Assembly (NCBI GenBank): GCA_016199025.1
Contig: JACQHM010000287.1
Location: forward strand, 1-6,728
Reading direction: 5' to 3'
Source of the DNA: Candidatus Methylomirabilota bacterium
Lineage (GTDB): Bacteria > Methylomirabilota > Methylomirabilia > Methylomirabilales > JACQHM01
Length of the DNA stretch: 6,728 nucleotides
Below the pieces are notes generated by a model. That model ran no database searches and was not told the origin of the DNA. It saw only the letters and a program-made list of their open reading frames with translations. This document shows positions 5,216 to 6,728 of the stretch, in pieces. The stretch's first letter is position 1. Each line of letters opens with the position of its first letter. The position numbers were made by a program, and so were the translations under genes.

Positions 5216-6178
5216 ATGCAAAGATTCCGACAACGTTGCCTGGGGCTTGTCTTCTTCCTTGGGCTGACCGTGGGGCCCTCGATCCCGGCCTGGGCCGCTT
5301 TGAAGATCGTGACGAGCTATCCCCAAGACGCTACCCTCGCCAGGGCTATCGGCGGCGACAAGGTCACGGTCCAGAGCCTGGCCAAGGCTTCCCAAAACCC
5401 CCATACCCTGGAGCCCAGACCCAGCTTTGCCATCGCCTTGAACAGGGCAGATCTCCTCATCGTCAACGGCCAGGACATGGAGCTGGCCTGGCTCCCCATC
5501 GCCCTCATCAACTGCCGGAACCAGAAGATCCTTGAGGGCCAACCAGGGTATTTCAACCCGTCTGAGGGGGTCACCTTGTACCCCTACTCGCCCGAAGAGC
5601 TCCAGATGACCCCCTACTACACCTTGACCTTGATCGTCGGGGACCCGAAGAGGAGGGGGAACCACCACTACTGGCTGGATCCGGCCAATGTCCTGATCAC
5701 GGCGGAGAACGTGACGGGGAAGCTGAAGGCCATGGACCGGGAGAATGCCGCGTTCTACCAGGCCAACTACGAACGCTTCACCGCCCGGCTCAAGGAGAAG
5801 ATCAAAACATGGGATGCCATGATAGCGCCCTATAAGGGGGTCCCGGTCATCAGCTTCCACCGGGACTGGATCTACTTCACGAAGCGGTATGGCTTGAACC
5901 TAATCGGCTACATCGAGCCCCGGGAGACCATTCCGCCCAGCGCCAGCGAGGTGGCCTCCCTCGTCCGGAGGATGAAGGACGAAGGGGTCAAGCTCATCCT
6001 CACCTCCCACTGGCAGCCCCAGAAGATCTCCCAGGAGATCGCCAGGCAGACAGGAGTCACACTGGTCACCCTCCCCTCGACCATCGGGGAGGAGATCGGG
6101 GTCAAGGACTTCTTCGACCTCTTCGAGAAGATCTACACGACCATGGCCCAGGCCCTGAAGGAGGTCACGGGCAAGTAG
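5216..6178 (+). CDS. ZnuA/TroA-class metal ABC transporter solute-binding protein
   Basis: 320 residues. Residues 1-27 are a signal peptide cut after AWA; there is no lipobox. The mature protein fits the cluster A-I metal-binding family (TroA, PsaA, ZnuA): LKIVTSYP start, NPHTLEPRPS with His63, NHHYWLDP with His150/151, a long linking helix (about 160-200), SFHRDW with His215, then the second lobe ending in a C-terminal helix. The third ligand position is His, as in zinc binders, where manganese-type PsaA has Glu. The usual fourth carboxylate may be Glu292 or Glu293 in LPSTIGEEIGVKD. The His-rich loop of many ZnuA proteins is missing: only NHH remains where it would sit. It delivers metal in the periplasm to the ABC importer, whose ATPase follows 14 bases later. 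Zinc or nickel is likely; family certain, metal open. Confidence 0.9.
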   Translation: MQRFRQRCLGLVFFLGLTVGPSIPAWAALKIVTSYPQDATLARAIGGDKVTVQSLAKASQNPHTLEPRPSFAIALNRADLLIVNGQDMELAWLPIALINCRNQKILEGQPGYFNPSEGVTLYPYSPEELQMTPYYTLTLIVGDPKRRGNHHYWLDPANVLITAENVTGKLKAMDRENAAFYQANYERFTARLKEKIKTWDAMIAPYKGVPVISFHRDWIYFTKRYGLNLIGYIEPRETIPPSASEVASLVRRMKDEGVKLILTSHWQPQKISQEIARQTGVTLVTLPSTIGEEIGVKDFFDLFEKIYTTMAQALKEVTGK

Positions 6179-6192
6179 CCAGGAGGTGCGCC

Positions 6193-6728
6193 ATGTCCCT
6201 TCAGATCACTTTGAACGATCTCTCCATCGGTTACAGGGGGCGTCCCCTCCTCTCAGGGATCTCCTTGTCCATCGGGGCTGGAGAGTTCTGGGGAATCGTG
6301 GGGCCCAACGGGTCGGGGAAGACGACCCTGTTGAAGACGATCTTGGGGATCTTAAAGCCGATCGGTGGTAGGATGGAGCGATCCAACGACTTAAGCTTAG
6401 GCTACGTCCCCCAGCGAGGGGCCCTGGACGATATCTTTCCCTTGACGGCCTTGGACGTGGTCCTCATGGGGAGGTATCCCAAGGTCAGCCTCTTCCACAG
6501 GGTCTCGAAGGCCGACCAGGAGCTGGCCCTTTCCGCCCTGGACAAGGTCGGGATGGCCCACCTGGTGAAGAAGCCATTCAGGGCCCTCTCGGGGGGGCAG
6601 AAGCAGCGAACCCTGATGGCCAGGGCCCTCGCCATGGAGCCCGATGTCTTGATCCTGGACGAGCCGACCGACGGGATGGACATCGCCGGCCAGCATACCC
6701 TCATGGAGCTGATCTTCGACCTCCATCG
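6193..6728 (+). CDS. Metal-type ABC transporter ATP-binding protein (3' end outside window)
   Basis: 178 complete codons, truncated by the window edge. ATG 6193 has AGGAGG (6181-6186) six bases upstream. Motifs are all in order: aromatic Tyr14 (A-loop), Walker A GPNGSGKTT (37-45), Q-loop Gln74 in GYVPQRGALDDIFP, signature LSGGQKQR (132-139), and Walker B VLILDEP (152-158) followed by TDGMD. The Q-loop segment VPQ-(x)n-DDIFPLTALDVVLMGRYP is typical of ZnuC/MntB-type ATPases of metal importers, which usually have about 240-260 residues, so some 70 are missing, including the H-loop His. It would power import from the cytoplasmic face with a TroB/ZnuB-type permease, which should lie downstream. 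Paired with the binding protein at 5216 in one operon. Confidence 0.92.
   Translation, partial: MSLQITLNDLSIGYRGRPLLSGISLSIGAGEFWGIVGPNGSGKTTLLKTILGILKPIGGRMERSNDLSLGYVPQRGALDDIFPLTALDVVLMGRYPKVSLFHRVSKADQELALSALDKVGMAHLVKKPFRALSGGQKQRTLMARALAMEPDVLILDEPTDGMDIAGQHTLMELIFDLH

Noticed and set aside
471..6726. Many open frames on the minus strand and in alternative plus frames (for example minus 1813-2253, 4578-5111, 5201-5860 and 6397-6726)
   Set aside because: They lie opposite or across well-supported genes, have low-complexity Arg/Gly/Pro-rich translations, no recognisable domains and no ribosome sites. They are shadows of GC-rich coding DNA.

Overview
This is a compact, fully co-directional (+ strand) stretch of GC-rich bacterial DNA. 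It looks Gram-negative: it has an outer-membrane beta-barrel protein with a C-terminal Phe, several exported proteins and a periplasmic metal-binding protein. Codon use favours AGG (Arg), GGG (Gly), CTC (Leu) and ATC (Ile), as in many Desulfobacterota, NC10 or Rokubacteria-like genomes, but the window cannot settle the taxon.

Region 1 (1-598) is the 3' end of an acetamidase/formamidase-family gene, closed by a textbook intrinsic terminator. Region 2 (610-3398) is a tight run of four genes for exported or membrane proteins: a shortened TAXI-type solute-binding protein with a twin-arginine-like signal, a small secreted protein of unknown family, a HupE/UreJ-type membrane protein with an extracytoplasmic domain carrying an EF-hand-like loop, and a secreted helical (TPR-like) protein. 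The gaps are 0-15 bases, so an operon is likely.

Region 3 (3399-6728, running off the window) starts with a near-consensus sigma70-type promoter. Its -10 box is overlapped by a perfect 7+7 inverted repeat (GTGCTAC-N13-GTAGCAC), which looks like a repressor operator and is closest in form to NikR sites. Behind it lie a small His-rich exported protein, a REP-like hairpin region, an outer-membrane porin-like protein, a ZnuA/TroA-class metal-binding protein and the start of an ABC ATPase. The permease is expected just downstream.

Taken together, region 3 reads as a metal-regulated import route: outer-membrane channel, periplasmic His-rich buffer, solute-binding protein, ABC importer. Region 2 adds a second candidate nickel/cobalt permease-like protein next door. 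Zinc and nickel are the main candidate metals. The HupE relative and the operator form favour nickel, while the three-His set of the binding protein also fits zinc. The window contains no rRNA, tRNA, CRISPR array or transposase that I can see.
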